38,495 bases of DNA from Brachionus koreanus (lineage: Eukaryota; Rotifera; Eurotatoria; Ploima; Brachionidae), in assembly GCA_016987375.1 (NCBI GenBank), contig PJRA01000160.1, positions 1,142,072 through 1,180,566 on the forward strand, written 5' to 3'. The notes under the pieces are model-generated. The model made no database searches and was not told the origin of the DNA. It was given only the letters and a program-made list of their open reading frames with translations. Positions within the stretch are counted from its first letter, which is position 1; every line of letters begins with the position of its first letter. Below, one piece after another: positions 1-11,784 of the stretch. The translations under genes were made by a program, and so were the position numbers.

Positions 1-123
1 TTGAAGACCTTTCACAGCTAACTATTTTAATAGATAAACTAAGTTTAGCATAAAAGCATAGAATATATGGATAGCAATAAGAATATTTTGAACTTTGATA
101 TGTCAGGATGAAACAAGCTATTG

Positions 124-171
124 TTGTCATAAAGATTTAATTGTCATAAAGTCATAAAGAATTGTCATAAT
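124..171 (+). repeat. Cluster of four GTCATAA motifs
   Basis: The motif GTCATAA(A/T) occurs four times within 48 bases. Two copies share the longer form TTGTCATAAAG (124-134 and 141-151). The core resembles known binding sites of posterior Hox and Caudal homeodomain proteins. Function is inferred only from that resemblance. Confidence 0.4.
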
Positions 172-1164
172 GATTGTGGTTATTCTCATTTTTATAGCAC
201 TTAGACTGGATTTAGCTAATCCTCTTCAAAAGTACAAACACAGTAAAAGTATTTACTGAATTTTCAAGAGTTTATATTATCTAATCGAAATGAAACCTTG
301 AAAACAATAGACAATTTTCGGCTCTCAAGAGTCTAAGGAAGCACGAAGTAATTTGTTGTTTTTTTTTTCTATACTTAATTAGTCAAACATTCATTCAGTA
401 ATTTATCAAAAAAAAGGAGAGAAAAAAGGTAAGTCAAATCCAAAATATTTGTGATCTTGGCCGATAAAATCAATCATATTCGAAAATAAACTGACCATTA
501 GTTAAAATAAGCATCTAAATTTTGACATGTATCGCGTTCGGCTCATTTAACCTTGTTTCCAAGTCTTTTTTTCTCGATTAACCCTTTTTTTAAATATTAA
601 ATTTAATGATCAATATCCGACTAATTCAAATGATTTATATTTCTTAATAGCAGTCTATTCGGAACTTAGAAAAAAAAGTATTTCTTCAACAACACCTAGA
701 GACTCTAACCTAAATAAACTGCCTCTAAATTAATCTATTTGTATTGAACAAAAATCATGGAATGTTTAAATTTGTGATTTATTCTTCATTATTGAATATT
801 TTATCTACCGATCATGTAAAGCTCATTTGTAGATTAGATCTACGAATACATGATCAAAGCGCGTTGCTCATCACTGAACCTAAGACATGGATAAGATCTT
901 GTCTTAGCGAGTTGATAAAAAATTTCGTGCTCCTAAGCTAAATACGTGAATTAGTGGACAAAATTCGATATTGAACAAACTTAAAATATTTATTTTAAAT
1001 TCTGAATTAATGGCCTAAGATAAACACCCGTTTCACTTGGACTTTAAATTTAAATTGACTTAATTAAGTTAATATTGTACGAGGAAATAATCAAATATTT
1101 AAAATAAGCTCTAATTAAGACTCTAATAAAATATTTTTTTAAAAAAAAACAATACACACATACA

Positions 1165-1200
1165 CTCTCTTCTTTCTATTTCTCTCTCTCTCTTTCTCTC
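1165..1200. repeat. CT-rich microsatellite
   Basis: An imperfect (CT)n run, GA-rich on the other strand. Similar GA-rich tracts occur at 17301-17345 and 17656-17682. Confidence 0.85.
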
Positions 1201-2820
1201 ATAGACTTAAGTAAATATTTAATAAAAATATATATTAATTTTATTTTTTAAATTAACAAAAACATTCTCATCGACCAGCACCAGCATCTCTAATTCTAGC
1301 TGATCGGATAACCTCTGGGAAAGATGAAATCCATTGCACATACAGCCTATGAAATTAGTCGTTTACTTTTTCCTGTTTAGAAAAAAAATAAGGAAAAAAA
1401 GCAGACCTGTTTTTTATACCTGTTTTTTTTTTATTAAGCAGGTCAATAAGAAAACAATACACGGTCAGATAATTATATTTATAAACCTGAAAAATAGTTT
1501 TTTAATTAAATTAAAAGTATTTTCAGATATAAGAAAAAATTTAAATTTTTTTTTTGAAAAGCACTTGAATTACATATCCCACTATTGTCTTAAACAATAA
1601 AATGCCATTGCTGAATTAAAAAGCCAACTAGGCTTGAAATATTTTAATCTAGAAATAAAGAAAAAGAGTACACTTTAATTAATAGATTAAAAATAACAGA
1701 GCTTGAGCACATTTTTTACGACTGAATACAACTAGGTGAGTTTAAAGTTAATTAGCATTTGGTGCTCGAGGACATGAGCAATTTTCTTATTCAACTAAAT
1801 ACGGATGTTAATCAAAATTCAAGCTCACATTATTTCTTATTTTCGCCGAAATGTTTGGCAAATATCGGTTCTAAAATAGTTCAAATTCTAGAAGATAATT
1901 GAAAACATTTTGGCTTTATTTAATACATTTTGTAAATAGCCTCAGTGGATTACGAAACTTGTGATGGTCAAACAATACCGTCAGCTATTCAAATGACTGT
2001 TTGCTAATCAAATTCATTTAGAGCTGAATCAAATCAACTATCTATTTGATTTATAATTGACCGAAGCAAATTTTTTTAATTATATATTTGGCGGCATATT
2101 GTTTTATAATCGTGACGATTGTAAACAAGCCAATCTAGCTAAATACTTGAGAAATAAACAGCTTCATGTGATTTATTCGATAATAATGTGAAACTTGTTG
2201 GCCAAACCGGGTAACCTTTCGGTTTTTTGAGTTTGTCTGAAATAAAAGTTATTTATTGTTTGTGCTAAGAACTTGTTCTATGTAATCAGCTCGACAAAAG
2301 TCGGTGCTTTAGATTACTTTATGAGAATGTCTATCTGATTGATATTTAAAAAAACATAGTATCATTCTAAATTTTACTTAATTTTTATTCAATCCAATCC
2401 CTATTAAAGCTATAAAAATTTTTTTGTTGATTAAACTTGTAATTAAAATTATTTATTTAATTAGATCATAAATAAATTTATAGAAAAGAAATTATATTGT
2501 TTAAAAATATTTAAATGATAAACATATTTTTTCAATAAAGAAAATTTAATTTATATAAAAAAAAATATTAACTTTATCTGTGTTAAATGAATATTTCAAA
2601 ATATTTATCCAAGTCTAAAAACTTTTCATTCATACTAGTAATTACGTAATTTATTTAGTAAAATTAAAATTTTTTCTAATGAGTGTAAATATAAATAAAC
2701 AAGTACTATCACTTTAAATGTTAAACAAAAAGATAACAAACAATATTTTTAAAGTTTAACTTTTAAATATCGAATATTCGATTTAAATAAAATTAATTCA
2801 TCGACTTTATTCCTTCTATT

Positions 2821-2890
2821 ATTTTTTATTAAAATATAATTTGGGTTATAAACCCTGACAGTTTTAAATGAAACTTAGTCCTTCATTTCA
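2821..2890 (-). mobile_element. Retroposon 3' end (family A, copy 1)
   Basis: Read on the minus strand this contains a conserved block: GAAATGAAGGACTAAGTTTC, then a small hairpin GGGTTTATAACCC, then an A/T-rich tail. The copy at 6351-6433 on the plus strand matches it closely, and related blocks occur at 6981, 16147 and 22806. A fixed 3' end followed by a hairpin and A-rich repeats is typical of non-LTR retrotransposon or SINE 3' ends. No coding part remains. Confidence 0.6.
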
Positions 2891-3169
2891 CAAGTATACA
2901 AGCCAAATATACAAGTGATGAGAAAACTTTTTTAAAAAAATAGCAATATAACAATAAATTCTAATAAATAAATTTCTAGAGTTATAATTGAGTTTTTCTA
3001 CGATTAAAAAGTCAGTAATTTAGTCATTGCGAAAAAAATTAAATTTAATTAGACAAGTATATTTGTTAATATATTTTAATTTGAGAAATCTAAAATTCAT
3101 TTTTCTTTTCTATAAGTTTTATTACGATATCAGCAAATGTTTAGAATTTTTTTAAAATAAAAAAAAAAA

Positions 3170-3205
3170 ACTTTTATCCTTCGTATTACTTTTATCCTTC
3201 GTATT
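3170..3205 (+). repeat. Perfect 18-bp tandem duplication
   Basis: ACTTTTATCCTTCGTATT is present twice in immediate succession (3170-3187 and 3188-3205) after a poly(A) run. No function is evident. Confidence 0.9.
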
Positions 3206-3335
3206 GAGAATAGAAAACTTGAATAATAATTAACTAAAGTAGAAAGAAAAAAAAACATAATTAACATTATTTATACAATTTATTTATTTATTTAGAACTG
3301 TTTCAAAAACTTGTCTTTTTTAATTTTTCTTTTTT

Positions 3336-3385
3336 TTACATCGCCTTAAAGGCGTTCATTGAAATAAATAATAATAATAATTACT
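3336..3385 (+). mobile_element. LINE 3' tail: hairpin plus (TAA)n
   Basis: ACATCGCCTTAAAGGCGTT forms a tight CGCCTT/AAGGCG hairpin and is followed by AATAAATAATAATAATAA. The same arrangement (ACATCGCCcatGAGGTGTT plus AATAATAATAA) ends the LINE fragment at 6516-6885. This is therefore a 5'-truncated insertion of the same kind that kept only the 3' terminus. No reading frame remains upstream. Confidence 0.55.
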
Positions 3386-5783
3386 TCAATCAATAAAATA
3401 AAATATCTTTAATAATAAAATTTTAAACTTTTAACAATAAAAAATCAAAAGTACAAATAAAATATCTATTACTTATTATTTTACATAACAAAATAAATTT
3501 AGAGGATTTACTCATAGGACTGTTCCGAACGGCTTTGTTTCTCTAATTTAGCCCCCATTAAAAAAAAATTTAAATGAAATAGTTAAAAATGTAGTAGAAA
3601 ATGTTCTGATTTTAGCTTGATTTAAAAATTAAAATTACATACAAAAAAAATTTTCTTATCTATTAATAATTAGGATTTTTCAAAAATAAAAAAATAAAAT
3701 TCTTGTTTTGAAGAGGTCTATATGAAAATATATATACTCTTTTACTTTTAATTTAATTTACACAATTAGTTTAATTGAAAATATACCAGTATTTGATATA
3801 CTATTATAAGTTTTTCTTAAAATCTAAAAAATCAAAGAAAATTATATGTTAAAAAATCATTATTTAACATAGTGTATGATGTTAAATTAATCAATTAAGT
3901 AAAATGTACGAAATAAAACAGATAAAAGTAATTTGTTTATGTAAAATAGATAAAAAACAACAACGAATCATTCGTGTATAAATAAAATAAGCGGCGCCGA
4001 ACTCAGACTAGTTTGACTCAGTAAAACAAAAAATAAATGTATTCTACATTAAATAAATATTTCACCCTGTTTCCGTCTTTGTTTTCGGCTGCAAAAAACA
4101 CAACCAACTGAGACCTGGACTCATTTAAAAAAATAAATAAAAATTATTTGTTTAACGTGAAAATTAAATTTATTTTGTTTTATTCAAATATATGAGGTAC
4201 TTGAAATTTTAGTTACAAGTGCAGTTAGGATTTTCTATCCTAATCGGTATACTTGCTTTTATTCTACTTGCATTCTTTGTTTTTCGTGTGAAATTGTCAG
4301 GTATTTTACTAAAATGCTGTTAATTAAAGCCCTAACTCTCTTATCAAAAAAAATTATTGATTGACTGAGTGATTGATTGAAGTCGACTTTCAAGTGACAC
4401 GGCTCTTTTCACGGCTTTACTTGATGACTTTGAAATTAGAAGTTGAATAATTCTAAAAACAAACTGAATATTTGTCCTAATGTATTAAATGATGTATTGG
4501 ATGAAGATTTGACGCATGACTTTCTAAATCAATAATATTTAGTTTTAAATTTTACACCTTTTAATAATCTGATATAGAAATCAATATGACTTGTTTTACT
4601 CAATTTGTTTGATTAATCAAGTTATATGAGGCCACTAAAGCCAAGCTTATCTTAATGCTTTTCTTATCGCGTTAAAAATCCCTGTAAAAAATTTCACTTA
4701 AAAATTGTTATCAAATCTCATGAGTCCTATTCTAAAAAGCCAATATAGCTCGATAATTTTAATATTTGCTACTTGTCCATACAATACAGCTATTTTATTC
4801 AAAAGTCAATTCTACAATTTTTTCTTATCTTTTTTTTTCTCAAAAAATAAAAATAAACAATTTCAAATTGATCATTTTTGTTAAAAGATAAAATTATAAA
4901 ACTTAATAATTAATAATCCAATTTGTTCAAGGCTAAAATTGATGAACTCTAATTTTAAATGCTCTTTTACGAATTTTTTATAATTATTTTAAAATGTGTC
5001 AAAAAGTGAACTTTTAAATTATAAATTTTATATGAAAAATCTTAACTTCTGAGCAATAAATCTTTAAATAAACTTTCCTTTTAACATTATTAAAATTTAA
5101 AATAAATGAATTTTAATATCAGCTTAACAGTTTATATGAGTCATCAAGAAATGTTAGCTCCAAAAAAAATTTAAAGATAAATGAAATTTTCTTTGAAATA
5201 TCTTAAACTTTCAGATTACCAAGCACTTTTAACAATAAAATTTAAGTATAATGTTGACTATTCATTAATTAGAGAAGCTTTAAAATACTTTTAAATTATA
5301 AGGAAACATTTAGACTTTTTAGTACTTAATTATATATATCATACAAAAATTTTATTTAATCTTTTTTCTCTTAAACAATTTTTTTTTAAATTTTTTAATG
5401 CACTAACCTAAATGACAATTTTAATTCATACAAAAAATTATTATTTTGTTTGTAATATTTGGCTCAAACTGCCTATTTGGATATAAAATCGAGGGCAGTT
5501 ATGAGTGGCTTTTGTCTTCATTTCCGCCGCCCTGTTAGGCAAACTTAGAGAACTAATTTTAAAAAATAATAAAAATGTAATTAAATAAGGTTCAATTCAT
5601 TTTTAAAGTCGTTGAATCATAATCTCAAAGAATTTTGTTTTGTATGATCTTTAGAGCGGCATTTTTATACAATAAAACAATAATCAAAAACATATCTGAT
5701 TAAGGATTTGTAATGAGTCTTTTGACTTACTCAATTTGAATCATAACTAATTGAGCCTAAGTTCGACTATGACTATATTTTAA

Positions 5784-6007
5784 CACTAGAAGCACCAAAA
5801 TGTTTAAATCCTCATATCTTTTGAATGGATTTTTCAAATAAATTTATCTTTTTTGATTTATGTAGATTTTAATATTTTCTTTAAAAAATGATATTTCTTT
5901 ATAAAATTATTTTAGTTTTTTTTTTTATAAAATCATAAATTTAATTAATTTATTTATAAATTTCTGATTTAAAAAAAACCTGAAAAAAATGCTTGGTGCT
6001 TCTAATG
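5784..6007. mobile_element. piggyBac-type MITE flanked by TTAA
   Basis: A 224-bp non-coding element has terminal inverted repeats CACTAGAAGCACCAA on the left and, reverse-complemented, CATTAGAAGCACCAA on the right. With the flanks, 19 of 20 positions match. It is directly flanked by TTAA on both sides (5780-5783 and 6008-6011). Insertion into and duplication of TTAA is the hallmark of piggyBac-superfamily transposons, with Kolobok as an alternative. No transposase is encoded, so it would need a partner elsewhere. The interior is AT-rich and featureless. Confidence 0.7.
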
Positions 6008-6350
6008 TTAAATAAAAAAACTTAGTAATTTAAGATTTTTCTTACAAGAAGAATGATGAGCAAAAATTTCAATTTTTATAAATCTACAAAACAAATTTAA
6101 ATATTATTCTTATGATTTAATTTAAAAAATTTGAAGCTGAAAAAAAAATGCAGTATTTTTCTTATTTAATAAATTTTTCTGAATTAACATTTCAATTTTA
6201 ATTTTTTAAATGACTAAAAAATTGGCTTTTTTTTATCTTAGAAAAAAACTATAGAAACTCTTTTTTTTTGTATTTTTATTAACATTTATTTTTAAATCAT
6301 TATTTTTCAACTTTAAAATTTATTTTAATCTTTTTATGAACTTATTACAG

Positions 6351-6433
6351 TTGGCTGAAATGAAGGACTAAGTTCCATTCCAAACTGCCAGGGTTTATAA
6401 CCCAAACTATATTTTTAATAAAAATAAAAAAAA
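6351..6433 (+). mobile_element. Retroposon 3' end (family A, copy 2)
   Basis: GCTGAAATGAAGGACTAAGTTCCATTCC is followed by the hairpin GGGTTTATAACCC and the tail ATATTTTTAATAAAAATAAA. It is the opposite-strand twin of 2821-2890. It lies just upstream of a separate LINE fragment on the same strand. Confidence 0.6.
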
Positions 6434-6515
6434 TTTTTCTGAAAAAGGAAACCAATTTCTAAAAACCTAAATCTTATGTTTCTATTACACTTTCAGTAAA
6501 TTTATGAGAAAATAA

Positions 6516-6885
6516 AGCTTAACAACAGATGGCAACTTGGTGAAGAAAATGTTTGGACTCTGCAAGAGATCAAGAACAACAAAACTGATGACCGCCTTTA
6601 ATGTGGAACCAATGGAGAGAGTATTGGAAAACAGAAAACTGTCCTTCATAATGAAATCAGCAAACAACAAATTTACAAAAACACGATGAACAATATTTTA
6701 AATGAAACATGGAACGATGGAGTCAATAAGGTACCTTTTTAGAGAATCGAGTGAGAAAAACAGAAAAATCCTAGATAAACTCCTCAAATCATATTAAAAT
6801 AGACTTTATTTTAGCATTTTAAATTTTTTTTTTTAACATCGCCCATGAGGTGTTTTCTGAATAACAATAATAATAACATATAATA
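6516..6885 (+). pseudogene. 5'-truncated LINE: ORF2 C-terminus, 3'UTR, tail
   Basis: An open frame at 6516-6689 (57 codons, no start of its own, TAA immediately before, TGA end) encodes a basic stretch including KRSRTTKLMTAFNVEP and LENRKLSFI. This style is typical of the extreme C-terminus of ORF2 proteins of CR1/Jockey-like non-LTR retrotransposons. About 135 bp of 3'UTR follows, then the terminal hairpin ACATCGCCcatGAGGTG near 6836 and a TAA-rich tail to about 6885. The reverse transcriptase and endonuclease regions are absent, as expected after incomplete reverse transcription. The family call rests on protein style, not on a search. Confidence 0.6.
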
Positions 6886-6980
6886 ATAATAACTTAGTTA
6901 ACATTTTATAATTCCTTATAAAAACTGTCAACCTATTTTATTAGCAAATTTTTTACAGTACCCATTTTTATTATCTAACG

Positions 6981-7063
6981 CTAGGCTAAAATGAAGGACT
7001 TAGTTCCATTCTGAGCAGCCTGAGGTTCTCCTCGAAATATATTTAGAAAATAAATAAATAATT
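6981..7063 (+). mobile_element. Retroposon 3' end (family A, copy 3)
   Basis: GGCTAAAATGAAGGACTTAGTTCCATTC is followed by a different small stem (GAGGTTCTCCTC) and the tail AAATAAATAAATAA. The block preceding the hairpin is conserved with 6351 and 2890, while the hairpin sequence itself differs. This suggests a diverged subfamily that kept the structure. Confidence 0.55.
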
Positions 7064-8425
7064 CTTAAATAAATTCAAAATTTTTAAATAAATAACATTC
7101 GATAAACATATTTAATTTTATCAAAATTCATTTAATATAGTTGAAAGGTCTTCATCAAAAATTAAAACTTTAATTTCCTGCTCCCAATTGCTCAAATTTT
7201 ATTTTTTTTTAAATTCACATCAGAATCATTTTAACTTTATATCATGAAATTTTAAAATAAAAAATCCTTAATTTTGATGTAAAAATTAACTTAAATTCTG
7301 CTCAATAGTACAATGTATCATAAATGAATTGAAAAAAAAATTATCCATTTATAATCAATTCAGTTTATCATTATTGAACGCAAAATAAAATTAAATAACT
7401 CGTAAAAAGTAAACTTATTTGTTTATTGAAATATTTTCTGACCAAAAGAATAATTGAAATTAATCTAGATAACTTTATCTTGAATATAAATCAAAATTAG
7501 GAAAAAATTATACACAATATTTTAACGAATTTAATCAAATATTGATTTAAAAAAATTTGAATCTTAAAAGCTTTTTGAAAAAAAAAACAACTAAAGATTG
7601 TATTCATTAAAATATTGTCTTTTTATTTAAGTATGCCTTAATGGTCTAATTAAACTAAAATCAGCGGCAATCTATGCTAGCTTATTCTCCACGTCTAATA
7701 CTAAGAAACATGCAACATCATAATTAAATTTTAATGGTTATTTTAATCAATTAGAAAATGAATACATTGATATATTATTTTTAAAAATTTTGAAAATAAA
7801 AAAAAGCTAACAAGCTTTTAAGATCACTTGCTAAAAGTTTTAAGAGGAATTTTTTTATTTTTGATTAAAAAATTTAAGAAATGTTATTTTAAAATTTGAA
7901 ATTGTAAATTCTAAAATGATCTAGCATGACATCGAAACTAAACGGTTTTTTAACATTTAACAAAAAACAATCCTAGTTAAGAAAATATAATTATTTATAA
8001 AAGGAGTTGAATGTAATTGAATTTAATCATTTGAAACAAATTGTAATTTTAGTGAACAAACGCGAAAAGTAAATTAAAGCAATTTAATTTTTATTAAATA
8101 ATGTCACGAAAACATATTAGAATTGGACTTTATTTTTAATTGTTTTTATTAAATGTAGAACTAATTAAACACAAAGTAGACAATGATATGCACTATTGAT
8201 AAAATGTTTTTATATCTAATTTAAAAATTTCTGAATAAAAATACCCTCCAAGAACACAATTAAAATTTATTTTCAACAATCAATTAGCTAATTCAAAATT
8301 TAAACTCTATTTATAATAAAAATTAGCAAATAAATAAATAAATTGCCACTTTATCTTAAAATCTTGATTTTAACTTTTTGAAAAATAAACTGCTATTTTG
8401 ACCAACACAAACTAACAAAAAGCTT

Positions 8426-8554
8426 TTTGACATGTCACGCCATTCTAATTTTACAACTATTTGAAATATAAGTGTAAAATTATTGAAAAGTATATCCCAA
8501 ATCACGCGTGTACATCATCAATTTTATAATATTGATTTCATGGGACATGTCAAA
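8426..8554. repeat. Nested inverted repeats
   Basis: TTTGACATGTC at 8426-8436 is perfectly inverted at 8544-8554. Inside lies AATTTTACA with its inverse TGTAAAATT, and then ATCAAT/ATTGAT. The 129-bp interval could be a degraded foldback element. No target duplication is clear. Confidence 0.45.
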
Positions 8555-10752
8555 GTAGACAGCTAACTTAAAATCTCCAAACACTTCATCATCAACTAAT
8601 TATAAGACTCATTTAATTAAATTTGGCATTCGACTTAGCTTTACCTGCTAGCTGGCCTTGCTTCATTTAGCCTCTTTCTTTTTTAAATTATCGATTTTAC
8701 TCTATCGATAAAAAAAGTTCAATTTAGTTCACTTGCTTTAAAATTCTGCCTGATTTGGAAAAAAAACATTTCATTTAGATCGATCACATTAAAAATTATT
8801 TCCACTAAATTTAAATCACTCAGAGTAGTTTTTTAATCTGTTTCTAAAGCCGAACAGTGACCATGGAATAATAACTGAGAGCTACATTAATTTTAGTTCA
8901 ATAGTTTCCTCTTTTTTTTTTTATTAATTTTGATTGTCATCGAGCGCAAATTTTGAGTTTGAAAATTTTTCTTCAGGATGCCTGTTCTGTTTTAAACTAG
9001 TCTTGAAATTGATAATGTTTATTTAAGAACAAATATTAATTGAAATTTATTTTTACAAAATGCTAAAATGTTAGTGTTGTCGATTAAAAAAATATACAAA
9101 TCAATCCGAATGCAATTAGATCAATGCCAAAAATTTATTTTTATTTATGATTGCAAATTTTAAATTAATTAATTTCCATTTAGAAAGAATAAAACCTCCA
9201 TTACCGAACATTCTAACTGAATAAGTTTCCATTCAAAATTGATTAAAATCAACAAAGATTTTGACCATTATTGATTTATTTATCTACAAATATTGCTAAA
9301 TTATTTAGGATACAAACAAGATGATATTTGAAAACTTGGTCTCAAGCTAAGATTCTAGATGTCATAGAAAATTATATTAAATTAAACGATTTCCTGTCTG
9401 CTTTTATTTTAGGCTGAGTCAATTGGACTTCTTAACTCTAACAAAAATATTCTTCCATTTGATAGATAAATTTTTAATTGAATTTTTTGTTTTCTTGATA
9501 AATAAAATTAGATCTACCATTAGATCTCGAAGCCCTAGGAAAAATTAATAAATGACCATACTTGATAGCTACAGAAAATTGTCAAGCTTTTAAAAATTTT
9601 CATAAAGCCTTGTTTTTATTTTATTTCTATATTCCGGATATAATTTTTGTTTCATTTCTCTTAAGGGTGTTTATCAATAATTGAAATAAATTAAGCTCTA
9701 ATTTAATTTAATGTCAAATGCATTGACTCAAATCAAATCTGTTCTTATCAACGACACTTCCATTCAAACCTGAATTCTATTGATTTCAAATTTGACTGTT
9801 AAAAAAACCCAAATCTGGATTAGTCTGGATTTTGCTGAGTGTTAATTTTAAACTTGTGAGAAGAGAATGGCACAAAATGAACCATGTATGATGAGAAATG
9901 GCCTGCATTCTTATAGACCAAATTTTTTCTTTAATTAACTAAAATTTAATCGTGTTTTTCTAATGTATAAGAGTGAAGATTAACTTGTTTCAAATAAAAC
10001 ATACAGATAATACAAGCTTAAGCTAAGATTAATAGGGAAAAGTGTGTCAACACTTCTTTCTTCTTTTTGAGCATTGAACGCAGACAAAACAATCAATTTT
10101 TCCATACTTGAAATTTCAAAGTAAGTTTTAATTTTACTTTAAAGATAAAAACAAATAAACACTATTTATAAATGCAAGTGAATAATTTGTTTTCGCCTAG
10201 CTTTAGATTTCTTATTCTTTTTTTTCTTTTTGTTTTTGGATGAGCTAAGATAAAGTTTATAAATAGCGCTAGCCGACTCGACTAGGCCTTCAATTTGAAT
10301 ATTAATTGCAATGTAAAGTCTATAAGTATGAATATTAAACACCACGTTATGGCACCTGTCTGAAAAGTCTGCTAGTACTTGAATTTAATTAGTAAACCAC
10401 CAACTAATACGCGCTCAATAATCATCAAATATCCATTTGAAATTCAAACCTTCAAATGTAGTTTTTATCTCATTTTTGGAATAAAGTCTATTTCAAGTCA
10501 GTTTAATATTTTTATGTTCTAGCGCAATTATCGAGCATATTAAAAGTTTGCGCTTGCAAGACATTTTTATTCTTTATGGCTTTAGAGAATGCAAATTTTC
10601 GACATTTAAGAGCCATTGCCTGGACCAAACGTTTCAAAATTAGCCTATTTTCAACACTGATGTTTTGTGTTTGTACGCTAAATATTTGGTTTAAAAAAAA
10701 AAGCTAAAACTAGTTTAAATTATTAGGGGAAAATTTCTTCCGATATTTGCAA

Positions 10753-10771
10753 GTCGTAAAAAAGTCATAAA
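10753..10771 (+). promoter_or_regulatory. Paired posterior-homeodomain-like sites
   Basis: GTCGTAAA (10753-10760) and GTCATAAA (10764-10771) lie 11 bp apart, about one helical turn, in the same orientation. Both match the general preference of posterior Hox and Caudal proteins. Short motifs arise often by chance in AT-rich DNA, so this is only a suggestion. Confidence 0.2.
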
Positions 10772-11763
10772 AAGTTAAATAGTTTGAGCGATTTAAATAT
10801 TTGCTCTAACAGCATTTTATATTAGAGAACTTTAATTACAGCGGACAAATCGATTGCAATTAGTCCGTGAACAAATTTCAAATGTCAAATAAATTCATAA
10901 AGTTTCAAATTTTAATTAAATCAATAAGTACTAAAAATGTCAATTGAACAAAACAAAAAAGCAAAAAAAATAAGGAGATAATTTGAAGTTTTCTCTTTTT
11001 TTTAATGTTTCATATTGCTAATGATAAGAAAATTATTTTCAGATAGCTCTTATCGTATTTCTTGGCCGATGACTTGGGGCTTCAGTTTGAATTAGCTATC
11101 CATTGTTATACTCAAGAGCCAGTCTCTCACAGACGCTCACATACCGAGCCTTAACTTATTGAACTCATCTATTCAAAACTTAATTATTCAAATTGATTTT
11201 TTCCAAAGATTTTAATTCAATGAAATTTAATTAAATTCTATTACTTTTCGTTTGTGTCCAGTTTTATTCATTTGAATGCCAAAAAGAAAAATAATACAGT
11301 TCTATGAAACTATTTCTTCCTGTTTGGATAAGATATTTTAATAAAGAACTTAAATATTCATTAAAGGTATGTGTTCGAGGCACAATTCATTAGCAGACTA
11401 TTCGACTAAATTTATTAAGAAAAATTATTTTGCATTTTCATTAGGAGAACAGATTCCGATCAAAATCCAGTTATCAAATATTAATAAGCCTATTTCAGAT
11501 TTTTATGTTTTGTTTGTTTTTTAAGCTTTATTTTTTTAATAGAAAAAAACAAAAATTTAAATTTGAATTTTCATTTTAATTTATTTAAATTTGTGTAAAG
11601 AATAAAAAATTATGTGAAATATTGTACTTATGTTGTCAATGCGTATTAGAACTTTGTTTTATTCTCCTAAGCCTAAGCCTTTCGTTGGTAAATTAAGAAA
11701 GATTAAATGCAAAAGTTGGAGAAAATTTAGAGTATTTATTAAAAGTTAATTGTCCAAATTGGC

Positions 11764-11784
11764 TATCATGTATTTAACATGATA
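11764..11784. repeat. Short perfect hairpin
   Basis: TATCATGT and ACATGATA form 8-bp arms around a 5-nt loop. No adjacent gene gives it a role. Confidence 0.7.

Larger units (their letters stand above)
1..2820. other. Gene-free region with mixed-composition islands
   Basis: I see no supportable gene here. Open frames are short, AT-driven and without recognisable domains. The stretch 100-1000 and parts of 1260-2340 are less AT-biased than the surroundings and could be regulatory or intronic DNA. A cluster of TTGTCATAAA-type motifs lies at 124-171 and a CT-rich microsatellite at 1165-1200. Confidence 0.5.
2891..5778. other. AT-rich gene-free region
   Basis: No gene is visible. The region holds a perfect 18-bp tandem duplication at 3170-3205, a LINE-type tail at 3336-3385 and a possible very degraded tail on the minus strand near 3495-3560 (CAAAGCCGTTCGG, resembling the 18.5-kb element). 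Islands of more balanced composition lie at 3960-4130 and 4180-4760. Confidence 0.45.

Noticed and set aside
744..941. 65-codon open frame on the plus strand
   Set aside because: No domain, starts at a TTG, AT-driven composition and no supporting promoter or poly(A) context.
1334..1600. 88-codon open frame
   Set aside because: It begins at a TTG and is rich in Phe/Lys/Ile runs from poly(T)/poly(A) tracts.
2205..2230. AACCG...CGGTTTTTT stem followed by T-run, like a bacterial terminator
   Set aside because: The surroundings are eukaryotic with AATAAA signals and no gene precedes it.
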